Assembly: GCA_900551115.1 (NCBI GenBank)
Contig: URUY01000024.1
Coordinates: forward strand, 1 to 56,909
Reading direction: 5' to 3'
Source of the DNA: an uncultured Lachnospiraceae bacterium
GTDB taxonomy: Bacteria; Bacillota; Clostridia; Lachnospirales; Lachnospiraceae
Length of the DNA: 56,909 nucleotides
The stretch's first letter is position 1. Every line of letters starts with the position of its first letter. The translations under genes were made by a program, and so were the position numbers. This document shows, in pieces, positions 43,485 to 52,466 of the stretch. The notes under the pieces are model-generated. The model was not told where the DNA came from. It did not search any database and saw only the letters and a program-made list of their open reading frames with translations.

Positions 43485-45242
43485 TTAAGCGGCTTCCTTT
43501 TTGGAAGGTACATACACCAACCGCCCGCCGACATTCCGATAACGATACGAAGCAGCACTATACAGAACCCAATGGAAAGCACCCGCATCAGCACCGTGAT
43601 TCCAACTACCGCCCAATAAAGCAACCCTCCAACCGGGATTACTGTTCCAAAAGTAGTCACCAACGGGAAGGCTGGAATTGCCTGTGTGTTCAGCCGGAAT
43701 GAACAACCAATCATATTCTTCCGAATAACCGAAAGCGGAAACATAGCCGTTCCCATAATCGGGGTGAATTCCGGTATTCTTATAGGGGCTTGCCTTGCTA
43801 TCATCAACAAAGCCATGATCCGCAACATAAAGCGTTCCACAATCGCCCGTGGTGAAAGTAGCCGGGTTTTCCTCGTTCATGCCGTCAATCCAAGCCCAAA
43901 TGTTACCCCAAATATTTTCTTCACCACGATAGGAAACAATGTTGTAACCGTTGATATTGGTAACAGAACCGGAAGCGTTACCCAAATTCACGGTTGCCCC
44001 GGTGATCTCCGTCATGGAAGTGCTGCCATCATCTGTTTTGTTGGTAACACCGTTGCCAATCGCTTTCTGCATATCGAAAGAAGCGTATTCAATCAGCATC
44101 AAAAGCTGCGAAGCGGCGATTGTTGCAGCATACGCCTGTTCCCATCCTGCACCCCTCTTTTGTGCCAGCTTTCGGGTGTTCGCCCTTGTCAGGTTTTGCG
44201 TTAAACCGGAAGCGGGCTTTGCGTTTGCAATGCTGGAAAGCACATCAGCGGCGAAATCTGCCACTTGTGCATCATCTAAAATATAAGCGTTTGCGGAAGT
44301 GTCGAACAACGAACCTTCAAAGGCTGCAAGGTAAATATACGGGTTGACATTGCCATTTTCCACAAAGGCGGGGTGAACCTTAAAGCCGGGTTTCAGGGTG
44401 TCCGAAACATAATAGCGGGCTTTGCGGATTTTCGTTCCCTTCACGCCCTTTTCAATCACCATAGGAACAACCTTGTAATAGAATTTAGGCTGTTCAACCA
44501 TCACCTGAACCTTTGTTCCGGCTGAATTCTTTCCGGTTGTGGTGTACCCCGAATCCCCATAATAGGCGGTTACTGTTCCATCATCCGCAACATTGCAGCG
44601 TTTACGCCCGCCAAAGGCATTGATTGAATCAAATCCTTCCCCCGGTGTACGGTTTACCGCCCCGGAAAGGCGGGTAAACTTTTTATTTGCAAAGTCCACT
44701 TCCACACCGTAAATATCATCAGCGGAATAGCCGATAAAGGCTTCAAGGTCTGCAATCTGCTTCTGCAACTCCTGAATATCCCCGATTGTAGCAACCGCCG
44801 CCTGATCCACTTCAAGGGAAACATTTTCAGCGTTTCCAACCGTGGTTACAAGCTGCACATACGCACCCGAAACGGTAATACCATTATAGGCGGGCATATA
44901 GCAATTCCCGGAAGTTTCCCTTGTCACGGCATAGAGGATTTCACCCTCATCAGGATCAACGGCATACAAGCCCAAAGCCTTCATGTAATACCCCGCTGTC
45001 AGTTCGGTATTTGTGAAGGCGGTTTCAACCTTGATTGCAACCTCATTTGTGCGGGTTACTTTGGAAATCAGGCTTGTTTGCTTCACATTAGAAAGCGAAG
45101 TAAGCCCTTCAAGCTGCGCATCCGTGTATGTGGTGCTGGAAGCTGAAATTTTGGTGAACTCAATGTTACCGCTTCCCGCAATCATTTTTGCAAGCAACGC
45201 TTGCCCTTTGTTGGTGATAACCAACTTTGAAAATTCTGCCAT
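43485..45242 (-). CDS. DGR-diversified phage tail fibre / receptor-binding protein
   Basis: 585 aa. Residues 1-170 are a tail-collar fibre N-terminus (FSKLVITNKGQALLAKM) that attaches to the baseplate. A coiled coil follows (about 153-170), then a C-terminal C-type-lectin/formylglycine-fold domain (about 400-585). This contains GWRVALLGGSWNHGA, the FHW core and GGRLVYV, the pattern of Mtd-like variable proteins. The VR covers residues about 540-577. N-terminal attachment and C-terminal VR indicate that it binds the bacterial receptor and that its tip is rewritten by the RT. AAAGGA precedes the ATG. Confidence 0.95.
   Translation of the reverse strand: MAEFSKLVITNKGQALLAKMIAGSGNIEFTKISASSTTYTDAQLEGLTSLSNVKQTSLISKVTRTNEVAIKVETAFTNTELTAGYYMKALGLYAVDPDEGEILYAVTRETSGNCYMPAYNGITVSGAYVQLVTTVGNAENVSLEVDQAAVATIGDIQELQKQIADLEAFIGYSADDIYGVEVDFANKKFTRLSGAVNRTPGEGFDSINAFGGRKRCNVADDGTVTAYYGDSGYTTTGKNSAGTKVQVMVEQPKFYYKVVPMVIEKGVKGTKIRKARYYVSDTLKPGFKVHPAFVENGNVNPYIYLAAFEGSLFDTSANAYILDDAQVADFAADVLSSIANAKPASGLTQNLTRANTRKLAQKRGAGWEQAYAATIAASQLLMLIEYASFDMQKAIGNGVTNKTDDGSTSMTEITGATVNLGNASGSVTNINGYNIVSYRGEENIWGNIWAWIDGMNEENPATFTTGDCGTLYVADHGFVDDSKASPYKNTGIHPDYGNGYVSAFGYSEEYDWLFIPAEHTGNSSLPVGDYFWNSNPGWRVALLGGSWNHGADAGAFHWVLYSAASYRYRNVGGRLVYVPSKKEAA
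43513..43626 (-). repeat. DGR variable repeat (VR) inside the tail fibre gene
   Basis: 114 bp near the end of the tail-fibre gene, homologous to the TR. Amino acid changes from TR to VR include N to H, D, Y, S and V, K to L and S, S to G and T to A, while W, G, FHW and R positions stay fixed. This is the expected lectin-fold pattern of fixed scaffold plus variable surface residues. A small CTTCC/GGAAG stem (43493-43507) lies just downstream of the VR in coding direction, where other DGRs have a hairpin. Confidence 0.95.
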
Positions 45243-45259
45243 GTTCTTTCAATCCTTTC

Positions 45260-46048
45260 TTATTGTTTTATTTCAATGAATTCAGAAACAACCACGCCTG
45301 AACCAACTGAATTTTTACCGCTTATGTTGAACTGTTCATTGAAATCATTGGTAATAATTACGGTTGCGGTATTTACCGCCCCGCCGCCGTGTGCCGCCAA
45401 ACCGCCGACCGCAATATTTTCCTTGCTGTCATTGGTAATAAAATAATGGGCGGTGTGTACCGTTCCACCCCCGAAAGCTGCCCCGCCGCTGATAACCCGG
45501 TGTATCTGTTCATCATTGGTGATAAAGAAGGTTTCCACCGAACAAACGCCCCCAGCAACAAAAGCAAAGCCTTTTGCATCACAAGGAATTTCATTCACGG
45601 AAATAACAATCATGTTGCACGGCATCATGCCATCAATGATATGTTCCAATTCCTCAACTTGCCCGAACAATTCAAGGTTTGTCAGAATTCTAACCGTGTA
45701 CTTGTCATATTCTTTTGTAACTGTGAAATCAGAATCGCCGCATAAGGCTTCCAGCTTTGCAAGGAAGGCTTTCATGGTGTAGGGGATAGTATTAAACCAC
45801 CGGGCTTGAACTCTTGCACGGCGGCTTTCAAGGGTATCTTCTGTTGAAGGTAAAATGTTCAAGATTTTTTCAAACCTTGAAATTCCGTATTCATCAGCCG
45901 ATTCAATGAATTCATTTTGAAGAACCCTGTCAGCGGCTTTCCACACAAGCACAAATTCAGGGTTTTCCGATTCCAAAGTTACGGAAATTTCTTTGAAATC
46001 AGCCATGAACGGGGGTAAGTAGGAAACAAGATCAACCGTTTTTGTCAT
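45260..46048 (-). CDS. XkdU/YmfQ-like baseplate protein with ITND-repeat extension
   Basis: 262 aa; ATG overlaps the XkdT-like stop by 4 bp. Residues 1-165 match the DUF2313 family (YmfQ/XkdU; SRFEKILNILPSTEDT, RRARVQARWFN). A C-terminal part (about 165-262) has three loose repeats around FITND / GGxAxGGGxVxTA. The ordinary family member is about 190 aa, so the extension is extra. It is next to the tail fibre gene and could form the fibre attachment site. Confidence 0.85.
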   Translation of the reverse strand: MTKTVDLVSYLPPFMADFKEISVTLESENPEFVLVWKAADRVLQNEFIESADEYGISRFEKILNILPSTEDTLESRRARVQARWFNTIPYTMKAFLAKLEALCGDSDFTVTKEYDKYTVRILTNLELFGQVEELEHIIDGMMPCNMIVISVNEIPCDAKGFAFVAGGVCSVETFFITNDEQIHRVISGGAAFGGGTVHTAHYFITNDSKENIAVGGLAAHGGGAVNTATVIITNDFNEQFNISGKNSVGSGVVVSEFIEIKQ

Positions 46049-47241
46049 GCACTCGCCCCCTTGAACACGGGAACTTCATATTTCCCTAAAGTCAGGTTAT
46101 CGGAAGCCCCGTTTATTTTGGTGCTGTCAATATCCACAATTCCCTTGATACCCAAAAGGCGGGTTTCAATTTGACTGATACGAACCACCAAATAAGGGGA
46201 ATCAGCCCACGATTTACGAAGTTCAAGCAGATAGTTTGAAATAACCTCATTGATTGAACTTTGAAGGTTCGACCATCCATAGCCAGTATCAAAGGTGATA
46301 TTGGTTTTCACGGTCACTTCACGATTTTTCGCACTTTGCACCTTCACAATATGCCCGATAGGGGCAACCCCGTATCCTTCCCCGGCGTATTCATCAGGAT
46401 CAATTACTTGCTGCACCGTCTTAATCAGCGTATCAGAAGCAACTTCAAAATCCGAATTCAAGATTGTTAAAAGCACCGTTCCCCCGGTTGTCAGCTTCTT
46501 ATCTTTTGCGGCATTGAAAACCGTTTCAAGCCATGTTGCGGGTTCACCGCTTAAAGTAGGCTTGATTGTTTCATACCACGCTTGAACCGTTGCGGAAGGT
46601 ATCATTTCAGCGGGGCGAAGGTCATTATTCCAAACCCTTGTTACTTTGGTACTTCCAACGCCCGGAATAGCGTTTGTTTTTTCAAGGTAATCTTGAACAT
46701 TCCCGCCGAAAGCCTTTTCGTTGAAGCTGTCAAAATAGCGGGTTCGCAAATCTTCCGTATCTTCTTCATCCTCGCCGGGGATAAGAACATCCGTAAGTTC
46801 AGCGGTTTCAAGCCCTTGTATATACTCAATCGGGATCATAGTTCCCAACTGCTGATTTCCGACAATTCCGGGGGTTTCACATTGCATCTGATATTCCCCA
46901 TCAGCGATTTTTTCAGTAGCAATGAAATTCATTGAACCGATATTGAACCGCTGTCCGGTAACATCAATGTTTGTGGGTGTGAATTCACCCTTCAAAACAG
47001 CGTAGGTTGCTTCATAGGGGGTAATTCCTCTTTCCTTGCACCGCCTGATAAGATATTCCCTTGAAGCACTATCCCCGTATGCTTCCGCAATCAGGGTGTT
47101 CAACTCCACATAAAGCAATTCTAATTCAATCGCCGTGGGGGAATGGGTATCAAAGATAACCGAACCTTCCCGCTTGTCGAACTTGTCAGATACCCTTTCA
47201 AGCATCCGTTCAAGGATTTCACGATAAGTTACATCATACAT
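46045..47241 (-). CDS. Baseplate J-like protein (XkdT homologue)
   Basis: 398 aa. The N-terminal part (VTYREILERMLERV, EGSVIFDTHSPTAIELE) and the core match the baseplate J family (gp47/XkdT). It forms the wedge of the contractile-tail baseplate together with the neighbours. ATG directly at the stop of the XkdS-like gene. Confidence 0.93.
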   Translation of the reverse strand: MYDVTYREILERMLERVSDKFDKREGSVIFDTHSPTAIELELLYVELNTLIAEAYGDSASREYLIRRCKERGITPYEATYAVLKGEFTPTNIDVTGQRFNIGSMNFIATEKIADGEYQMQCETPGIVGNQQLGTMIPIEYIQGLETAELTDVLIPGEDEEDTEDLRTRYFDSFNEKAFGGNVQDYLEKTNAIPGVGSTKVTRVWNNDLRPAEMIPSATVQAWYETIKPTLSGEPATWLETVFNAAKDKKLTTGGTVLLTILNSDFEVASDTLIKTVQQVIDPDEYAGEGYGVAPIGHIVKVQSAKNREVTVKTNITFDTGYGWSNLQSSINEVISNYLLELRKSWADSPYLVVRISQIETRLLGIKGIVDIDSTKINGASDNLTLGKYEVPVFKGASA

Positions 47242-47646
47242 TTAGAAATTCACCACCTTTTCAGCAACCACATCACCGAAAACGGTATGTGCGGTAAAAG
47301 TTACAAGGATTTCACCCTTTTTTGAAATGTTAAATTCAAAATTATCCACGGTTTGAATTCTATCATCCCATGTTAGGGCTTCCGTGATTCTGCGTTCCAA
47401 TTCAGGGCAAACATAAGATACGGGTTCGCCGTACAAATCAAGCAATTCAATCCCGTAATTCCACGAATACATAACATATTGGTATCGTTCCGTGTTCAGG
47501 ATTTTATATATTGCCTGTTTCATTGCTTCCTGTCCGTCTGTATAGCCCCGGATCAGATTGCTTTCAAGATTCATTTTGTAGGTATGGGTTGGTTGTTCTG
47601 TGATCTCGAAATCCTGTTCAAGAAAAGCTGTGGTTGAAGGTATCAT
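47242..47646 (-). CDS. Baseplate wedge protein, DUF2634 (XkdS homologue)
   Basis: 134 aa. Sequence pattern TYKMNLESNLIRGYTDGQEAM... and YSWNYGIELLDLYG match DUF2634, related to T4 gp25 lysozyme-like wedge proteins. Overlaps the XkdR-like gene by 4 bp. Structural role in baseplate assembly. Confidence 0.88.
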   Translation of the reverse strand: MIPSTTAFLEQDFEITEQPTHTYKMNLESNLIRGYTDGQEAMKQAIYKILNTERYQYVMYSWNYGIELLDLYGEPVSYVCPELERRITEALTWDDRIQTVDNFEFNISKKGEILVTFTAHTVFGDVVAEKVVNF

Positions 47647-48035
47647 CCGATTCTATCCACCACAATATATTTTTGCCCGCCCTGCTGCCGGATAAGGATC
47701 ACTTCATCACCGACAACCAACCCATTATGTACGGTGATTTTCTTCCTACCCTTGATAGGGTGTTTGTGGGTTTCATAGCTTGCGTACCCGCTGCCGCCGC
47801 CTTTATTTTCTGTGTTCCAATCAACGGTTACTTCCGTTGTAAAATCGGTAACATTCCGGGTAAGAATAAGCTGCCCTTCGCCCAAAGGCAATTTCTGTTC
47901 CACAAGGATTTTCAAGGGGGAAGCACTTGTTACCTTTCCGAAACAGACTTCAACGGGCTTTGAAGCCTTTTGTGCATCTAATGCTGCCCGTTTGATTGCT
48001 TTTGTCAATTCAACTGCATTAGGCAATAAATTCAC
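47643..48035 (-). CDS. DUF2577 protein (XkdR homologue)
   Basis: 130 aa. DUF2577 pattern: a helical N-terminus (VELTKAIKRAALDAQKASKP), beta strands with GEGQLILTRNVTD, and a Gly-rich KHPIKGRKKITVHNG section. In PBSX it is coded between the hub and wedge genes, as here. It overlaps the hub gene by 17 bp. Likely a small baseplate spike or hub part. Confidence 0.85.
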   Translation of the reverse strand: MNLLPNAVELTKAIKRAALDAQKASKPVEVCFGKVTSASPLKILVEQKLPLGEGQLILTRNVTDFTTEVTVDWNTENKGGGSGYASYETHKHPIKGRKKITVHNGLVVGDEVILIRQQGGQKYIVVDRIG

Positions 48036-48999
48036 CCCCTCGAAGTGTTAAATCCATAAAATGTGAATCCAGCTTAAAGGTGTGTTTTACCTTTTCAACC
48101 AACATAAAATTTTTCACATTGGTATCACCCAAAGCAAGATTTATCACAACCATGCTTCCGGCTCTAACCCTTGTATCACCGATTGCATTTGTGATTTTCA
48201 GATTTCTTGTTTTGCTGTTGTATAGCTTCAACAGGGCATCAGCTTTTGCCTGTCCGTTTTCGCCTTTTTGCAGCGTGTCAAAATACTGCAAAACGCCCCA
48301 TTGGTTCATGTGGCTGCTGTCCTGTGCGATATACACTTCCCGCTTGCCTGTGTCCTCATTGTCATAGGTCAGCTTCACCTTGTTATAGGTATCGCTGTCA
48401 ATGCTGGAAGTGTATTCAAAATTTTCCCCGGTTTCTTCATCAATCATCAGGTAAGCCCCCGGTTCACCCACATACATTGAAGAAATGTTTTTCAAGGTCA
48501 GCTTGCCGAAATCGTCAAACAGTACGAACATTTCTTTGCTGTTCTGCAAGGTCAAATCAAGGGCATTTTCTATCATGTCAAATAGGGAAGTATTATCTTC
48601 CACCCGTGAAGCAATCACAAACCCGGTATCTTCCAAAGTTCCCGTATTCAAAGAAAAATCCGCTGCCAGCATTTGAATGAACTGTGAAGCGGTTTTGTTC
48701 TCATAAACATAGGTATCTTTGTTATTCAGGTATCTTAATTGATCGTAGGCGGTCACTTCTATAATCTGATCCTTATCCCGCTTTTTGCTGAATACAAATC
48801 CAAAGAAAACGGGCTTGCCGTCAACTTTCAGGCGAACCGCCGCCCCTTCCTGAAAGTTGATAACGGCATCTTTTACAATTTTGAAGGTCAGCTTGCCGGG
48901 GGTGCTTCTTCTTTCGGTACTCCATTCAATACCTTCTTCCACAATCGGAATATAGGCTTTTGTACCGGAAGGATCGGAAATCAAAAGTTCAACATTCAT
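48019..48999 (-). CDS. Baseplate hub protein (XkdQ/gpD-like)
   Basis: 326 aa. XkdQ family; the N-terminal VELLISDPSGTKAYIPIVEEG, ERRSTPGKLTFKIV and VTAYDQLRYLNNKDTYVY segments are typical of the phage hub (late control D) fold. It sits at the centre of the baseplate below the tail tube. ATG 13 bp after the XkdP-like stop. Confidence 0.9.
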   Translation of the reverse strand: MNVELLISDPSGTKAYIPIVEEGIEWSTERRSTPGKLTFKIVKDAVINFQEGAAVRLKVDGKPVFFGFVFSKKRDKDQIIEVTAYDQLRYLNNKDTYVYENKTASQFIQMLAADFSLNTGTLEDTGFVIASRVEDNTSLFDMIENALDLTLQNSKEMFVLFDDFGKLTLKNISSMYVGEPGAYLMIDEETGENFEYTSSIDSDTYNKVKLTYDNEDTGKREVYIAQDSSHMNQWGVLQYFDTLQKGENGQAKADALLKLYNSKTRNLKITNAIGDTRVRAGSMVVINLALGDTNVKNFMLVEKVKHTFKLDSHFMDLTLRGGEFIA

Positions 49000-49012
49000 T
49001 CTCTACACCCCC

Positions 49013-49735
49013 TTAATCGAATGTTCCATCATCAACCCAACCATAGACATTTGAACCGGAATCGGTGTGTATCAAGTGCCACGGGTGGGCTTTTCCTGAA
49101 CCGTTTGCAATCGTAATCTTTGCTTTTCCCGCCCTTGCAGAATAGCCCTTTGCCCCCGGATAGGAACTATAATAGTGTGTGCCACCGTGAAAGTTCACTA
49201 TATCGCCCACCTTATAGCTTTTTTGTGCCGGGGGATCGGTTGGTCTTTGCGGCTCAACCTTTGCTTTAGGTTTGGAAGCAGCAATTTTGATATTTACGGT
49301 TTTTGTTCCATAATCCCGGTATTGCTTCAATTTGATTTTTACCGTCAAATCAAAACCATCTTTCGCCTGTTCGGTGATCTTGTAATCTTCCATTGATACC
49401 TTCATATTGGTTGAAAACAAAACCTTTCCATTCGGCATTGTCCGGGAAACGATAAATTGAAAGGGCTTCTTATCCGCTTTCAAACTTTCAAAGTAATCAA
49501 GAAAATAAGAAGCCCCCTTGAACCCTGATTTATAGGTTGCAAACGGATATTTCACTTGTGGGATTCTGCACTCAAATTCAATATCCGTAAGTTCAGGGGT
49601 TTTCAAAATATTGATTTCCCCTTCATTTATCAGGGTAAGCGTATCATTCGCATTGTTGATTTTTACTTGCAGCTTTTCCGGGGCGATTGGTAACAAGCAT
49701 TTTTTCAGGTAAAAATCATATCCGTTTTTGCTCAT
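49013..49735 (-). CDS. XkdP-like tail protein with C-terminal SH3-like domain
   Basis: 240 aa. The N-terminal about 150 residues are XkdP-like (YLKKCLLPIAPEKLQVKIN, EINILKTPELTDIEF). A linker rich in Lys and Pro follows, then an SH3-like domain (about 172-240; YKVGDIVNFHGGTHYY, SNVYGWVDDGTF). In PBSX the C-terminal part is LysM. Here an SH3-like domain seems to replace it, probably also for binding the cell wall. It overlaps the tape measure stop by 1 bp. Confidence 0.85.
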   Translation of the reverse strand: MSKNGYDFYLKKCLLPIAPEKLQVKINNANDTLTLINEGEINILKTPELTDIEFECRIPQVKYPFATYKSGFKGASYFLDYFESLKADKKPFQFIVSRTMPNGKVLFSTNMKVSMEDYKITEQAKDGFDLTVKIKLKQYRDYGTKTVNIKIAASKPKAKVEPQRPTDPPAQKSYKVGDIVNFHGGTHYYSSYPGAKGYSARAGKAKITIANGSGKAHPWHLIHTDSGSNVYGWVDDGTFD

Positions 49736-52461
49736 TATTCATGCACCCCTTCCGCTATAATATCAACCGCTTCATTTACTGCACTTGTCAACCCGTCAAC
49801 CACTCCATCCAAATCAACATCCTTTGAAATCTGGTTTGTAATTGGGACTTCTATATTGATTTCAGCGGTTGTAAATCTGTTCACCGCTTCCTGCTCTGCA
49901 ATATCACGAAGATATTTCAAATCTTCTTCTGTAATATCCATGCTGTCAGCGATTTTTCCGGTGTTTCCGGCAATATCATCAACACCGCTTCCAATCCCGC
50001 CAATGCCTGAACCGTAGTTCCCCAAATTTGCGTAATCATCCGCACCGGGTACATTGGTATCAAACAGGCTGGAAGGATCGAAATTCGCAATGCTTTGATC
50101 TATACCTTCACCGAAAGAATATCCTGCATCCCACGCTTCCCCATATTTAAACCGACCAAGTTTCATATCGTCAGCGTTCATTTTCGCCATGACTTCTTCA
50201 CCCTTGCCGAAGGTATCATCTACCCAACCGCCAAGAGAATCACGCCAACCCTGAACACTTCCCGCAAGGTTTGAACCGAAGATTGCATCAATAGCCGAAG
50301 CCAACGCTTGAAGAATTCCAAGCACGGTATCAGCCAAATCAAAAAACAATCGGCAAATTGCACCGATAGGATCAGTAAACACATTGCCGATAAAGTTTGC
50401 CACGGTTGCCACAAGGTTGTAAATCAGCACGAACACATCAACAACCAAATTCCACAAGGCAACAAAGATATTGCCTATGAAAGCAAGGGCAACCATAAAC
50501 GCCCCGCAAATAATACCCGTTGCGGAAACGGAAGTTCCGGCGAATTTATTCACCGCCGCCACCGCCGCATAGAATAGGGCAATCAGGGCGATTATAAGAA
50601 CGATGATCCACACAATAGGGCAAGCATACAAAGCGGCGTTCAAGCCGTTCTGTGCTGCAATTTCCGCTGCTGTGGCGGCTGTTAAAGCCCCCGTTGCCGC
50701 CGCATGAATCATCTGTGCAATCGCCATTGCAATATGAATTCCTTTGGTGATTGCATTGATAGCGTTTACCGCTAACTGCCACCCATAATAAACCGCAAGG
50801 GCGGCTGCTACACCGTAAATGATAGGGGATAGCCACGACCAATTATCAGCCACCGCACCCGCAACACCCACAAGCAAATCAAAGATTTCAAGGGCAATAC
50901 CCGCCACCATTGAAAGCCCTTCAATAGCGTTGTTCACGAACTCTTGAAATGCTTCACTGTTGGCAATCTCGTTCATTCGTTGAAGAACAGGCTGAAACGC
51001 CATCAAAGCGGTATTCTGAAAAGAAGTCCAAATCTGCGAAAAGGTTTTCGGCATACTTTCAAATTTTGCATTGGTTTCATCAGCCGCCGCAAACATAGCC
51101 GCCTTTACAATATCGGCGGTAATTTGTCCTTCCGCTGCCATATCCTTTAATTGCCCTTTGGGAACTTCCATGTAATCAGCAATCGCTTGAATGATATTCG
51201 GGGCTTGTTCCAAAATACTGTTGTATTCTTCACCACGAAGAACGCCCGAACCCATAGCCTGTGTAAGCTGCAACATAGCGGCATCAATACCCGCCGCTTC
51301 TGTTCCGGCAATGGTGAACTGCTTGTTTACCTGTTCCATGAAGGCAATGATTTCTTCCGAACTCCCAAACGCATCACCCGCCATAAGTCCAAGTTTGGAA
51401 ACGGCATCAGCGGTTGCCTGATAGCTGCCCCTTGCCCGTTCCGCTGAAAGATAAATCATGTTCTGCAAATCCTGTGTGGTTTGCAATCCGTCATTCATCA
51501 AGTTCAAGCGGGCGGTTGTAGAAGTAAGCTGATCCGATAGGTTCAACGCTGTTGAAAGGGTTTGAATTGTGGCATAAGCCGCAACCGCCCCTTTGATTGT
51601 CTGCATAAGGGAATTTGCTTCATTCGTGCCTTCTTCAATTTCACGATTGAACCGCCCTTGTTCGTCAACATTATCCCGAATATATCTTTCAGTATTGCCT
51701 ACTGTTTGGGATAACCGCAAATAGGCTTGATTGGCTGCTTCAACATCCATGTTTTCAACAGCACGGTTCAACGCTTCCTGTTCCTGAACTGCCTGATCCA
51801 ACTGCCCCCGTAACTGTTCCAACTCCGCATTTGCGGTATCAGAACCCATATTCAGGGGGTTGCTTTCGATAAGCTGAATTCGCTGCTGAATCGCTTGCAA
51901 GCGGTTTTGCATATTGTTCATATCGGCAATAGCATTATCCGGGAACAAATCAGTTTGTGCCGCCTGTGCTGCAATCCTGCTTTGCGTTTGGTTCAAGGTG
52001 TTCAACATATTATTTGCACTTTGAACTTCCTGTTCAAAGCGTTCAACGCCCGTTGAAGTAAATACTTCCATGTTATCAGATCGCCAGTGAACCGGAACTT
52101 GCACGGGTTCGGGCTGTTCCGGTTCAACAGGCAAATCAACAGGGGCGGGCTGATCCACTAACGGATCAGGAACATCCGGTTGCACCGGAAGCACAACCGG
52201 GGCTGAATTTGTCGGGGCGGTAGGTGTTTCGGAAGCGGGGGTTTCAAGCCCCTGCATAGCTGCATCCAACTGTTGAACCGCAAGCGTAGCCTGATTGATT
52301 GAATCCCTTGCCGCTTCAATGGAAGCCGTATCGACAGGGCTATTCATGGTTTGGTGCAAATCTTCCATAGCGGAAAGCCCCAAATTTACGGAATTGATAA
52401 CCTGATACAAAACCCCCGTGAAGTTGTCTTGTAATTCAATCGCTGTTCGGATTGTAGCCAT
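49735..52461 (-). CDS. Tail tape measure protein
   Basis: 908 aa from the ATG at 52461 (MATIRTAIELQDNF), with AGGTG upstream. A long coiled-coil N-terminal half has a Pro-rich segment (about 80-130). A tape-measure core follows (AMGSGVLRGEEYNSILEQAP), then several hydrophobic helices (about 545-700) and Gly/Asp-rich stretches. Length suggests a tail of roughly 130-140 nm at 0.15 nm per residue. It follows the frameshifted chaperone directly, as in most tailed phages. Confidence 0.93.
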   Translation of the reverse strand: MATIRTAIELQDNFTGVLYQVINSVNLGLSAMEDLHQTMNSPVDTASIEAARDSINQATLAVQQLDAAMQGLETPASETPTAPTNSAPVVLPVQPDVPDPLVDQPAPVDLPVEPEQPEPVQVPVHWRSDNMEVFTSTGVERFEQEVQSANNMLNTLNQTQSRIAAQAAQTDLFPDNAIADMNNMQNRLQAIQQRIQLIESNPLNMGSDTANAELEQLRGQLDQAVQEQEALNRAVENMDVEAANQAYLRLSQTVGNTERYIRDNVDEQGRFNREIEEGTNEANSLMQTIKGAVAAYATIQTLSTALNLSDQLTSTTARLNLMNDGLQTTQDLQNMIYLSAERARGSYQATADAVSKLGLMAGDAFGSSEEIIAFMEQVNKQFTIAGTEAAGIDAAMLQLTQAMGSGVLRGEEYNSILEQAPNIIQAIADYMEVPKGQLKDMAAEGQITADIVKAAMFAAADETNAKFESMPKTFSQIWTSFQNTALMAFQPVLQRMNEIANSEAFQEFVNNAIEGLSMVAGIALEIFDLLVGVAGAVADNWSWLSPIIYGVAAALAVYYGWQLAVNAINAITKGIHIAMAIAQMIHAAATGALTAATAAEIAAQNGLNAALYACPIVWIIVLIIALIALFYAAVAAVNKFAGTSVSATGIICGAFMVALAFIGNIFVALWNLVVDVFVLIYNLVATVANFIGNVFTDPIGAICRLFFDLADTVLGILQALASAIDAIFGSNLAGSVQGWRDSLGGWVDDTFGKGEEVMAKMNADDMKLGRFKYGEAWDAGYSFGEGIDQSIANFDPSSLFDTNVPGADDYANLGNYGSGIGGIGSGVDDIAGNTGKIADSMDITEEDLKYLRDIAEQEAVNRFTTAEINIEVPITNQISKDVDLDGVVDGLTSAVNEAVDIIAEGVHE

Positions 52462-52466
52462 GCGGA

